Made by a program: the position numbers and the translations under genes
In this document: positions 11,950 through 38,923 of the stretch, piece by piece
How the letters are laid out: each line of letters starts with the position of its first letter
Numbering within the stretch: the first letter of the stretch is position 1
Notes under the pieces: generated by a model
Told to the model about the DNA's origin: nothing
The model's database searches: none
Seen by the model: only the letters and a program-made list of their open reading frames with translations
NCBI GenBank assembly: GCA_009746045.1
Contig: RPFO01000104.1
Span: 4,371,477 to 4,435,476, forward strand
Length of the DNA stretch: 64,000 nt
Direction: 5' to 3'
DNA from: Mesostigma viride
Lineage: Eukaryota > Streptophyta > Mesostigmatophyceae > Mesostigmatales > Mesostigmataceae

Positions 11950-14900
11950 CCCTTGGTCATCGCCACCTTCAACGCCCGCACGCTCCAGCCCGACGCTGAC
12001 CGCTGTCACTGCCTGCGCAGTGACGACTGTCAGTGCCATCGAGTCTCCAATCTTATTGGTTTCTGCATCGACAATAATATCGCCATCCTGGGAATCCAAG
12101 AACACAGGCGCACTGCATCGGCCCGCGGATCAACTGTCCTTGTTGCTGACGACATCGACGGCTGGCGGTTCTACTACGGAGGCGGCGACGGCACCGGGAA
12201 CGGGGGCGTCGGTCTCCTCTGCTCCCCGCTCGCCGTACGCCACATGGGCGAACCCCAGCTGGTCAACGCTCGGCTCCTCGTGGCCACTTTTCATTCGATG
12301 GAGGGCCACTCGACCTACGCCCTGACGGTGGGCGTTGGTTACGCACCCCACTCCGGCCACCCAGAACAAGACCGCAAGGACTTCTTTGCAGCGCTGGAGA
12401 ACCTGGCGAACGGCATCCCTGGTCGCAACTACCTCGCTCTGCTGCTGGACGCCAACGCCACGCTACCACCGGGTACTGGCGGATGTCAGCACGCCCCCAA
12501 CGGTACGGTCTCCAATGCCAACACCGAACTTTTTGCTGATTTGCTTACGACATGCGATTTGGTCACTGCCAACACCGCTTTCCACATAGTCCAGATGCTT
12601 TGGTCACACACACCTCGCCAACTGGCACTGAACGCTGCATTGACTATGTTGTAATGCGCAAGCGTCATCAAGGATCTGTACTAGCTGCTCGCTCGCATGT
12701 GATCCCCCTGGTGCGCTCCGATCATCGCATCGTCACCGCCCGCATCCGCCTGCGATTCCCCTCGCCCTTTCGTAAGCACGTGGCACCACCTGATTTGCGC
12801 ACACTTCAGTTGCTCGAGAAATCTGACGACGCTCTGGAGGACTTCCCTGAAAAACGCGCCCACAAGCGCGCCGCAGAGGCGTTCGTCGACGCGCTGGACA
12901 TCCCGGCCAGCCACGCCCAGCTGTTCGCTGCCGGCCCGGCATCGGCCCTTCGGCACCTCGCTGACAAGCTGCCCGCGGCCGGGGCCCTACTGCCCCCCCG
13001 CCGCCCGCCCCGCTTCACCAGCCTGCACCGGCTCCCCGCCGTCATCCAGGCCCGGCAAGCCCTGCGCGACAACCGCGACCCCGCCCGCTACGCCCGCCTC
13101 AAAGCCGATTACCACTCGGCCATCCGGCAGGCGACCAAGGAGCAGGAGGACCTTCATGTCCGCGAGTACTTCGCCCACCTCAAGGACCAGCACGGCAAGT
13201 ACGCCTGGACCCGCCTGCGTCACGCCCAACGGCCCGCCGGCGGCGCGCAGCCGGCGCCGCGGACGCTCTCTGGCTCACCGCAGCAGCAGCTCGACCAGTG
13301 GTATTCCTCCCAGTCCCGGCTGCTCGGCGCCCCCCCGCCGCCTCCGCCGCTTGGCCCTCTGGCGGCCGCACGCCTGGCAGTAGCACCGGCGGACGTCCCT
13401 GCGCCGCCCACGCCGCCCGCCGCTGAGCAGGACTACACGTACCCAGCCCTGACGGAACCCCTGGCCCACCCCAACGAGCTCCCGCCGTTCACCGAGCTCG
13501 AGCTGAGCACCGCCGCCAAGCAACTCCGCTTCTATGCTGCCGTTGGACCTGACCAGCTCCCAGCCCCGGTGATTAAGCTGACGGCGCTCACGGGGTTCCT
13601 GCTTGACGTCTGCAACCGGATCCTGCTTGCCGACGCGCCGCCGATTCCTGAGTGGCAGCACAGCTACCGTATTATGCTGTACAAAAACAAAGGTTCCCCG
13701 GCTGACGACCCCGCCAACTAAAGAGGAGTCTGCATCCAGAGCGCCGCACTTAAGTTGTTCATGCGCATGATCCTCAACCGCCTTCGTTCTGCTCTCGACT
13801 GTCACCTTGGGGAAAGTCAAATGGGCTTCCGTCCTGGGCGCAACACCGTCATGGCCATCTTCGTCGCGCGTCGCCTCTTCGAGGAAATCGCTCTCCTGCA
13901 ACCTGGTGAGTTTCCCGCCATCCTGATCTTCGTCGACTTCATCAAGGCTTTTGATTCTGTCCTCTGGGACGCTCTATGGGCTGTACTTGCTCGCGCTCGC
14001 GTCCCCACTCCCCTCATTACCGTCATCCGCACGCTGTATGAGGGGTCGACCACTTCGGTGCGCACTCAACACGGCATTACCCCGCCCTGCATGCCCACTG
14101 CAGACCGGCGTCTGGCAGGGTTGCGTCCTGTCGCCGTACCTGTTTATTATTGTAGTGGATTATGTTATGCGCCAGGCACGTGCTCGCTTTGCTAGCATTG
14201 CAGGCCGTGCCCCTGGCCTAGCGATCACGAACGAGCTTGGGGAAGGGGGGCCGACTAACAAGCAGAATTTACTAGCTGACCTCATTTATGCCGACGACAT
14301 CACGCTCATCGAGAAGCCGGAGTCTGCCCAACTTTGGCTGGACTGCCTGGCGCTCGAGGCTCGGGCGGTTGGTCTAGAAATCAGCCCCAAAACGGAGGCC
14401 CTGGCCCTCGGCATGGCAGGGCCCCCACCCACACTCCGCCTCTTAGACGATGCCGAGGTCAACTACCCTCCTTCAGGCCGCTTCAAGCTGCTCGGCAGTT
14501 GGCTTCCCGACTGCGAGGACGACATGACGACACGGATCGGCATGGCGTGGGCGCACCTCCATGACCACCGCCGCTGGTGGAGCAACCCCGCCCTACCCCG
14601 GATCGTCAAGCGTGACCTCTTCAAGGTCGTCATTCTGACGATCCTGACCTACGGCGCCGAGACGTGGACACTGATGCAGGAGCTGGAGCAACGACTCGAC
14701 GGCGCCGTCACCAAGATGCTGCGCAAGGCCCTTAACATCCCCTTTGGTTTGCACATTAGTAATGAGGATTTGTACGCTGATTTGCCCTATGTTTCCCACA
14801 TTATTAGGCACAGGCGCCTGGGCCTAGCCGGGCACCTGGCCCGCACAGATCAGGTAGATACATCAGATAGACTAGCTGGCACCAAGCCCGCCCAGCCTGG

Positions 14901-15189
14901 GCGATATGTCCTCACCTGGCGTGCCCCCGGCCGCGCGCGGCAGGGCCGCCACCCGTGGACTTTTCGTGATAGACTCGGCATGGACATGTGCTACACTAGA
15001 CGTGACGGGCTCACCCCCGGGCAGCCTCCTGGTTTGTCTGTAATATGGAGGCAGATGGTGCGCAAGGATAGATGGCAAGTAGTGATGAAGGAGACCACCC
15101 CCAAGCCTGTGGGGGCTCCGCGTGTGACCAAGTATGGCATTCATAGCGATTCGGGCCGCGGTGCCCACACCCCTGTAACTAGGACCTAG
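11950..15189 (+). pseudogene. LINE A ORF2: APE endonuclease plus reverse transcriptase, disrupted
   Basis: It starts with an exonuclease-endonuclease-phosphatase domain: LVIATFNARTLQ, then ILGIQEHR, and at its end SDHRIVTARI. The reverse transcriptase follows, with NKGSPADDPAN before the fingers, MGFRPGRNT, FVDFIKAFDSVLWDAL, GVWQGCVLSPYLFII and the catalytic LIYADDITLI, then a C-terminal part with GAETWTLMQELEQRLDG. It needs a frame change near 12590, a stop at 13719-13721 (TAA where the second copy has TAC) and a frame change near 14100. The layout suits an RTE-like or related APE-type clade. It cannot make full-length protein as it stands. Confidence 0.85.
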
Positions 15190-15290
15190 ATAGCTTATAC
15201 CATCCATTCCATCCCATGTTCCGCTCCCACTGTCAGAGGGCTTATGCTCACGTGACGCAGTCACGTGTCTATTAATTAATTAATTAATGC

Positions 15291-15837
15291 ATTAAATAAA
15301 ATTAAAATATTAAATTGTAACACATCTCGGTTAATTGGGAGTATATGTAGCACACATCCCTGAGACCATTGCCATGCAGGACAAGACGCGGTGGCAGAAG
15401 ATTGTCAAGGCGCACACGCCCGACCCTGTGGGCAATCCCCCTCCCCCCAAGCGGAGGAGGCGTTTTGATGAGTAGTGTAGTTAGGATTTTCTAGACTAGA
15501 TAGCTTAGAGTTAGGATAGTTCGATTACGCGGCTTCCTCCACCCCACCCATCCATCATGGAATATGTGCTACATGATCTCCCATGCAACGGAGGCATGTT
15601 ATAATTTAATTAAATTTTTTTTAATCCCTGAGAAGGGGCGTATGGCTTTTAATACATTCTGGGCTACTTCCTGCAAGGGTAGGGTGTAAACTACACCTGT
15701 TCTGGGTGCACAAAGTGCACCTGCCACTCTATGTATTCCGGCACCGAATTAATTAATTAATTCATTGAGAACATATACCTCCGTGGAGAGTACATATGTA
15801 ACGCATATGCCTGAGGTTTGCCTGTATCCCTGATGGT
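15291..15837 (+). mobile_element. 3'-terminal fragment of a second LINE family (B)
   Basis: 15375-15660 closely matches 17050-17340: both run from a basic coding tail (KRRRR-like, stop at about 15472) through gtgtagttaggattttctag and a T-rich segment to a shared cattctgggctac. This is the end of one LINE B copy lying before the larger fragment. A (TTAA)n run sits at 15747-15762. Confidence 0.6.
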
Positions 15838-17344
15838 TTGCCGCGCTGGTCTTCATTTTTGTCGACGTACTATATCAAGGCCTTTGACACGGTCCTCTGG
15901 GACTGGGAGGCTCTTTGGGCCATCCTAGCTCTGGATCGGGTACCGCCAGCCGGCGTTTATTGCTGCCATTCGTCGACTATATGTGAGGGCTCACAGGCAG
16001 TAGTGAGGACTGCGGAAGGCACCACCCCACCGCCATCCCCCCTTCACCACGGGGTGTGGCAAGGTTGTGTCCTGTCCCCATATCTGTTCATTATATTGTC
16101 GTGGATCACGTCATGCGTCGGGCACGTGCACGCTAATTACTGCTCTTTAGGGGTTCGAGCCCGGCTTGGGCATTCTTAACGAGCGCGAGCACGGCGGGGG
16201 CGGCACTGGCTACCGCCTGGCCGGCCGACCTGATTAATATGCGGCCCGCATGATGACACCACCCTCATCGCGCGCCCTGAGCACATTCAGACCTGGCTGG
16301 ACTGTCTGGGTTTGGAGGCGAGGGCGGTGGGGTTGGAGATTAGTGTCAAAACTGAGGCGATGGTGATTGGGGCCTCAGTCGCCGGCCCGCCTCTGCCGCG
16401 CCTGCTCGACGGGACGTAGACCCCGTTCCGTGATCGCTTCAAACTGTTAGGGAGCATGCTCCCCGACATGCACCACCGACGATGTGAACATCCGCATCGG
16501 CCTGACCTGGGCCCGGCTCCGTTCGCTCAACTGCCTCAACACCTACTGGCGCTCGAAGGGCCTGCATGGGCGAGCACCATAGTAAGCGCATGCTCTTCAA
16601 GGTCCTCGTCGATCACGGTGCTTACGTATGGCGCCGAGGCATGGACGCTCACGGACACACTGGCGGCTAAGCTAGACGGCACGGTTTACCGGCAGGATGC
16701 TCCGACAGGTCCTGAATGTAGGGTTTTCCAAGCATACGTCATTAGAGTCTTTGTATCAGGGTATGCCTCGCATCTCGGACGAGATTAGTTAGTCAGCGTA
16801 GGATAGCATTTTTGGGACATCTTAAGCTCGGTACCAGCTAGTCAGGTCGACACCGCCCTTGGTCTGGCCGGCCCCCAGCGGCTTGGCCAACCACTGAGGG
16901 CGGCACATCCTGCCCCTAGCCTGGCCCCAAGGACATTCCTAGAAAGCTAGGTAAGCCTGCCATGAACTACATCCAGATGTTGCTGGCCGACCTAGTGGTC
17001 CCATGCAGCTCAGTTTGAGCACCGCATCCACTCCCTCTCCCTTCTTTGGACTGCCATGCAAAGCGGTGGCAGAAGATTGTCCAGGCTCACACGCCAGCGC
17101 CCCTGCATGTGGGCAAGCCCCCTCCCCCCAAGCGGAAAGGGCATTTTGCTGAATAGTGTAGTTAGGATTTTTCTAGTATAGATAGCTTAGTGAGGTTCGT
17201 TCGATTATGCGGCTTCGCCCACCTCCATCCATCCAGCAAGGAATATGTGCTACATGATCTCCCCACGGAGACATGTTATAATTTAATTCAATTTAATTTT
17301 TAAATATCCCTTAGGGGCTATGGTTTTTAATATACATTCTGGGC
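15838..17344 (+). pseudogene. LINE B reverse transcriptase fragment, heavily decayed
   Basis: Reverse transcriptase blocks follow the LINE A order in shifting frames: IKAFDTVLWDW near 15870, GVWQGCVLSPYLFII near 16050, and near 16270-16370 a stretch like HIQTWLDCLGLEARAVGLEI. The C-terminal YGAEAWTL block is near 16630. The sequence is clearly diverged from LINE A, so it is a separate family. Multiple frameshifts and stops are present and the YADD core is lost (gcggcccgcatgatgacacc region). Confidence 0.7.
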
Positions 17345-19275
17345 TACAACCGGATCCTGCTTGCCGACGCGCCACCGATTCCTGAGTGGCAGCACAGCTA
17401 CCGTAATATGCTGTACAAACACAAGGGTTATTCCCCTGACGACTCCCGCCGCCAACTACCGAGGAGTCTGCATCCAGTAATTTGATTCTGATTAAGTAAT
17501 TTGATTCTGAAGTAACTTTTCATGCGCATGCTGATAATCCTCAACCGCCTTCGTTCTGCTCTCGACTGTCACCTTGGCGAGAGTCGATCAAATGGGCTTT
17601 CGCCCTGCAGGCGCAACAACACCGTCATGGCCATATCTTCGTCGCGCGCCGCATCTTCGAGGAAATCGCTCTCCTGCAACCTGGTGAGTTTCCCGCCATC
17701 CTGATCTTCGTCGACTTCATCAAGGCGTTTGATTCTGTCCTCTGGGCCGCTCTATGGGCGGCCCTTGCTCGCGCTCGCGTCCCCACTCCCCTGAGTACCG
17801 TCATCACGCACGCTGTATGAGGGGTTGACCACTTCGGTGCGCACTCAATACGGCTTTAATTACCCGCCATGTCCACTGCACTGCAGACCGGCGTGTGGCA
17901 GGGTTGCATCCCATATGTCGCCGTACCTGTTTATTATTATACAATTGTAGTGGATTATGTTTTATGCGCCAGGCATGTGCCCGCTTTGCTATGATTGCTG
18001 GCCGTGCCCCTGGCCTGGTGATCACGAACGAGCTTGGGGAAAGGGGGCCAACCAACGGGCAGAATTTACGAGCTGACCTCATTTATTATGCCGACGACAT
18101 CACGCTCATCGAGAAGCCGGAGTCTGCCCAACTTTGGCTGGACTGCTTGGCGCTCAAGGATCGGGCTGTTGGTCTAGATTAATCATGCAGCCCCAAAACG
18201 GAGGCCCTGGCTCTCGGCATGTCCAGGCCCCCGCCCCCACTCCGCCTCTTAGACGACACCGAGGTCAACTATAGCCTAGCTAGGTAGGTATACCCTATTT
18301 GGCTAGTACTTCAGGCCGCTTCAAGTTGCTCGGCAGTTGGCTTCCCGACTGCGAGGACGACCTGACAACACGGATAGGCATGGCGTGGGCGCAACTCCAT
18401 GACCACCGCCGTAGGTGGAGCAACCCCGCCCTACCCCGGATCGTCAACAAGCATGACCCCTTCAAGGTCGTCATTCTGACGATCCTAACCTACGGCGCCG
18501 AGACCTGCATGGACACTGACGCAAGAGCTGGAGCAACGACTCGACGGCAACGTCACCAAGATGCTGCGCAAGGCCCTTATTAGTATCCCCTTTGCACATT
18601 AGTAATGAGGATGTGTACGTCGATCAGTTTGCCCTATTAATTACTTAATTAATTAATTAGACTCGTGCTCCCGTTGGGGAGTCACGGAGTGTTGATCAGT
18701 TTGCCCTATGTTTCCCACATTCTTAGTATAGGCACAGGCGCCTGGGCCTAGCTAGCAGGGAACCTGGCCCGCACAGATCAAGTAGAAACATCAGATAGAC
18801 TAGCTGGCACCAAGCCCGCCCAGCCTGGACGTTTTGTCCTCACAGGCGTGACCCAGGCCGCGCCGGCGCGCGCGGCAGGGCCGCCATGAACCCGGCCGTG
18901 GACTTGCCGCGATATACTAGCCAGCATGGTTGGCATGTGCTACCCTAGACGAGACGGGCTCACACCCGGGCAGCCTCCTGGTTTGTCTGTAATATGGAGG
19001 AAGATGGTTCGCAAGGATAGATGGCAACTAGTCGGTGATGATGAAGGAGACCACCCCCACCAAGTCTGTGGGGGCTCTGCGTTTGTCGGAGTCGGTCGCG
19101 TATGTATGGCATTCATAGCGATGCTGGCCGTGGTGCCCACAACCCTGTAACTAGGAACTAGATAGCTAGCCGCATAATCCATTCCATCCCATGTTCCCGC
19201 CTCCCACGGACGGAGGTCTCACGCTTATCATGCTCACGTGACGCAATACGTCACGTGTATAATTAATTAATGATC
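17345..19275 (+). pseudogene. Second, 5'-truncated copy of LINE A ORF2
   Basis: It aligns to 13613-15288 of the first copy from aaccggatcctgcttgccga onward. It keeps YRGVC (intact where copy one has a stop), MILNRLRSALDCHLGES-like, FVDFIKAFDSVLWAAL and YADDITLIEKPESA blocks. It ends with the hairpin region (19236-19258) and a short TTAA tail. It is peppered with small insertions absent from the first copy, such as 17479-17518, 18271-18305 and 18634-18697. Confidence 0.8.
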
Positions 19276-19309
19276 AATTTGAATTAACTTAAGGGGACAT
19301 GACACCCGG

Positions 19310-19333
19310 GACTTTTTTGGCGCCAAAAAAGTC
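19310..19333. repeat. Perfect 24-bp palindrome
   Basis: GACTTTTTTGGC is followed directly by its reverse complement. It lies three bases inside the left TIR of the 19.3-21.2 kb element and may form part of the terminal structure. Confidence 0.95.
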
Positions 19334-19365
19334 GGGACGGTACCGACGGACCGTGAAATTGTGGT

Positions 19366-19385
19366 GCACAGTGCGCGCACTGTGC
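19366..19385. repeat. Perfect 20-bp palindrome
   Basis: GCACAGTGCG is followed directly by its reverse complement, 33 bp inside the first palindrome. Confidence 0.95.
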
Positions 19386-21249
19386 GGAGCTGGCCATGGC
19401 GACGTGCGTTCCGTTAAAATATGGCTAATCCGGCGGGCGACAGGCCGAAAAATAAAGCCGATGGTTAAAAGTGATGTTCTATTATTATGATGTTTCATAG
19501 CCAGATCTGCACTATTTGCAAATTCGCTGCCTTGGTTGGTACAGATTTGCACGGGGGTCTCATCCAACAATTTGGCCGCGATGAATAATCTAGCATGCGT
19601 GCCTGCGACGGTAGAACTCGATATTCGTGGGTCATTTTGATGCAGCAAGAGCCGTTTAGTAACGGACACCATGAAAATAACCTTAGCGTCTTCGATCTGC
19701 GGCCATTTCCTGTCATTTCTAAAATGATTTCGTTCAGGCCTGCGCGATCCGCGGTTAATCCATCCATGGCTGGCTGGCTTTTCTTGCGCGCCTGGGTAGG
19801 AAATAATAATGCCGGCCGTGGTACGTTGATTTGCCGCATGTCACCGCCCAGTCTGTTTGCGCTCTTAGTGAACCTGGCATGAAACTTTTTGCGCCGTTTC
19901 TGGGTTCTTCTTGCTATTTTGTTCTCCACTTGTTGCAGTTGTGCTATCAGATTTTCCGCAGCTTTCAATGGTTTTCCTTACGCTGCGTATGCCATGCTTC
20001 CTAAAGCTACCCAGAATTGATCGGGCAGTTATCTGGCTTTGCTACGCTTCCTGTATGGAGGTTTTCACACGGTAGACATTCTATATTGCGTAGTCAAGGA
20101 CCCTAGCTGCCTCAGTGGGAGCGGCATCACCCGGCCGTTGCAAGTGAGGAGCTGGCGAGCTCATAAACGCCTGTCATGGCTCTTCAGCCTGCTGGAAAAC
20201 AAGGTTGTTGTATGGAAGGTGAGAATATGCGAGTTACTTATCACATCCCCACCTGTTTAGCCTCCATTAAACATGGCTTGTACTTCCTAGATGACAGGGA
20301 TCAGGTCGTTATGGCTATGAAGGATGCACCTTTTATCCATAAGCGTCATGACATGGTGTTGGCTATGAGTGATTCCCGCAAGCGGTCATACCTGCTCATA
20401 ATGGTTAAAGAGTTGGTGGTTGTTTTCTTCAAGCATCTAGCATTTGTTTTTCGTGGTTCTGCCCCATTTGCAGGGGGCAAGCTTAGGAATGTGCTCATGG
20501 TATTGCCTCATGTCATGGTGCACCAAGCATGCAGGCTGGCAGCTATAACAAGATGTAATATGGGCAAACTAGGTCAGAATGACCTGTAATTTGGTGGCAA
20601 GCTTCGTGATACATTAATTTAATTAATTGCACTTGTTTTGGCCCAGTTTGTGGTGGGCAAGGGTGTCTTTGTGGTGGTGTTTGAGCTCCAAACCACAAAA
20701 AGCGATCATTTTTTTTTTGCACATGACCATATTTCAATGTGAGTAAACGTGGTCAGAATGAGCTGAAACTTTGGGGCTGTGTGATTGCAACCCTGGGCCA
20801 ATTTTGATTATATGATTTGACCCCATTGCATGTGTCTATGATTTGATATATATTTTTAGGCACCAAAAAATACGTGTTTTAGGGTAAACTATTTCAATGT
20901 GTCTAAGCATGCTTATTCTGACCTGCAAACTAGCTGGAATTAATGGCAAGGGTTGCAATTAGATGGGAATATATGATTTGGCCACAATGGGTTTGCCCAT
21001 TGTCCTGGCTATGAGGGAAAATCGGCCAAAAATAGCGTCTTTTTCTATTTTTAGCACATAACGGTCACATGGTGGGGGGGTAGTACACCCCCAAGTGGTT
21101 GGAATTTTTTTTTTAAATCATATTTATAGTGGTCCCCCTGGTTGTCTCTTTGATATTTATGGTCCCCCATCATAACTGGATTTTTATCACATATATATGC
21201 CTAGGTATGGTTTCCAGAAAAGTGCCCTTTTGGGGTGTCATGTCCCCTT

Positions 21250-21742
21250 TTTGGGAGTGTGAACCCATTAAGGCTTGAATGGCTCTACTAAATTGCACGA
21301 ATTTGATATTCAAACATACTACTCTGAACTACTTCAAATTTAGAATGCCCAAGTCCTATTCGACCGCCGTTGTGCGTGAACGCAACCTAAGCCGACCCAC
21401 CCAAGCCGCGTGCCGAACGAAACCGCAACCCAAGCCGCGTGAATGACTGGTGGTAACTGGCATAGTAACTCTGGCGACCTTCACTTCTTCGTTTGCGGCG
21501 TAATCAGGGCGTAATGAGTAATCTCTCCAGTCTCCTGACGACTGACGTCTTGTATTTTACGTCGCGCGAAATAATGAAACGGTGTTTAGTAAACGGCCTC
21601 AATTCACGCTGAAGTATGGCCACGACGTGGCGCTGACCACACATCAATAATGGCGGTAGGCTGAGTGACTTAGCGAATGCCAAATGCGCTAGCCATGACG
21701 GGCATTCCAACTCGTTAGTTGTACATCGGAGATATCGCAGCC
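21250..21742. other. Upstream region of the Kae1/Qri7 gene
   Basis: No coding stretch or repeat is recognised. It presumably carries the promoter and 5' UTR of the gene starting at 21743, but I see no clear TATA box or other element. Confidence 0.5.
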
Positions 21743-37961
<16,219 letters not shown>

Positions 37962-38335
37962 GACTCGTTTCATTTTGTCTTGATGTTGGAAATATTTCAG
38001 TTGTTAGTTTCAGCGCCCACGATGAGAAAGATGCATGGGCAGTGGGCATCCGCGCACTGATCGTGCACACAGCGGGATCCTTGGGTGTGTCTGACAGCCA
38101 TTGCCAGGCAGGGTGGCAGTACCTGGCTGTGCGCGACAAGTTTGCAGCCGTCAATTAGACTAACAACACATGCACACAGAGCGGCCATCATGATCTATTC
38201 CACTATTCCAGTGTGAGAGCTGGAACAAGGCACCCTGCGTGTTAGTGCTTGACCATTGATCAAGTTTTGAGCAGTCAATGAGATAATATGTATATGTGCT
38301 TTATTATTATTGTTTATTCTTACGTGGGTGCCTTT
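37962..38335. other. Intergenic, 3' of the Kae1/Qri7 gene
   Basis: No gene recognised. Presumably 3' UTR and spacer. Confidence 0.5.
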
Positions 38336-38620
38336 ACTCTGCTGTAAGTAATTATATATGCATTGATTATTATTTATATGCGAACATCCGGTCTGAGGAT
38401 GTGGACGGCGCGGCTTTCTACTCCCCCAACCACCGTCCTGACATCGAATTCCAGCGGGCCCCTTGGTCAGCGCGGACCTGGATCGACATCGTATTGGCGC
38501 CAACGCCTCTCGGTAGCGATTACCCAGGGTATGGCTAACATATCTTTCTCCGCCGCACACGAGCTGACTTTGCGGCGCAGCACGGTTATCAGGCTGTTTT
38601 ACTTCATTGCGCGGTGTGGA
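38336..38620 (+). pseudogene. Deletion derivative of an RLE-type LINE C-terminus
   Basis: It starts with ctgctgtaagtaattatat (38339), the inverse of the LINE 3' end at 43007. From 38390 it reads DVDGAAFYSPNHRPDI, matching the nuclease-like motif of the 41.9-kb copy. It then jumps directly to RAPWSARTW...YWRQRLSVAI, matching the C-terminus of the 43.1-kb copy (QRAPWSAQTWTSYWRQRLSV). About 100 residues between these blocks are missing. Confidence 0.65.
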
Positions 38621-38923
38621 TCGAGTGTCCCATGCCGCGCCGCGGCTGTACGTAGTTGTTTTGTCTTGGTATCTCTTGTTACAATAGCGTTGGCTAATTG
38701 TTTATTTTTACGTGGACATTGTATCCACTCCCTCTCCCTCGCGTGGCGTGCCATGCAAGACAAGGAGAAATGGAAGACCATTGTCCATGCACGTTCAGCG
38801 GCTGGTTGCATGCGCCTGACGGACGCACACTGCGCCGAGATATGCCAGTACTACGCACAGGAACACAAGCATATCGAGGGGCTGCTACTTTCCTGGCCAC
38901 TAAAATGTACATGCCATGTGAGA

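Larger units (their letters stand above)
8940..15290 (+). mobile_element. APE-type non-LTR retrotransposon (LINE family A), nested insertion
   Basis: An ORF1-like remnant (8950-9855) and an endonuclease-reverse transcriptase ORF2 (11950-15189) lie in the same orientation. The 3' end has a hairpin (CACGTGAC gca GTCACGTG, 15249-15267) and a (TTAA)n tail at 15271-15288. A 1.7-kb DNA element splits the region between the ORFs. The second copy at 17345-19270 ends in the same hairpin and tail type, which supports the 3' boundary. The 5' boundary is uncertain. Confidence 0.75.
19291..21249. mobile_element. DNA transposon-like element with 17-bp terminal inverted repeats
   Basis: AAGGGGACATGACACCC at 19291-19307 is matched in inverse by GGGTGTCATGTCCCCTT at 21233-21249. 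The left end is preceded by TT, making TTAA, but the right flank is TTT, so no clear target duplication is seen. Inside are two perfect palindromes near the left end, a basic 157-residue minus-strand frame (19968-19495) and a 137-residue plus-strand frame (20176-20589). I recognise neither, and neither resembles a transposase. Confidence 0.6.

Noticed and set aside
21719-21742. Upstream in-frame start for the Kae1/Qri7 gene
   Set aside because: The frame opens with TTG; the first ATG is at 21743 and gives a plausible targeting peptide.
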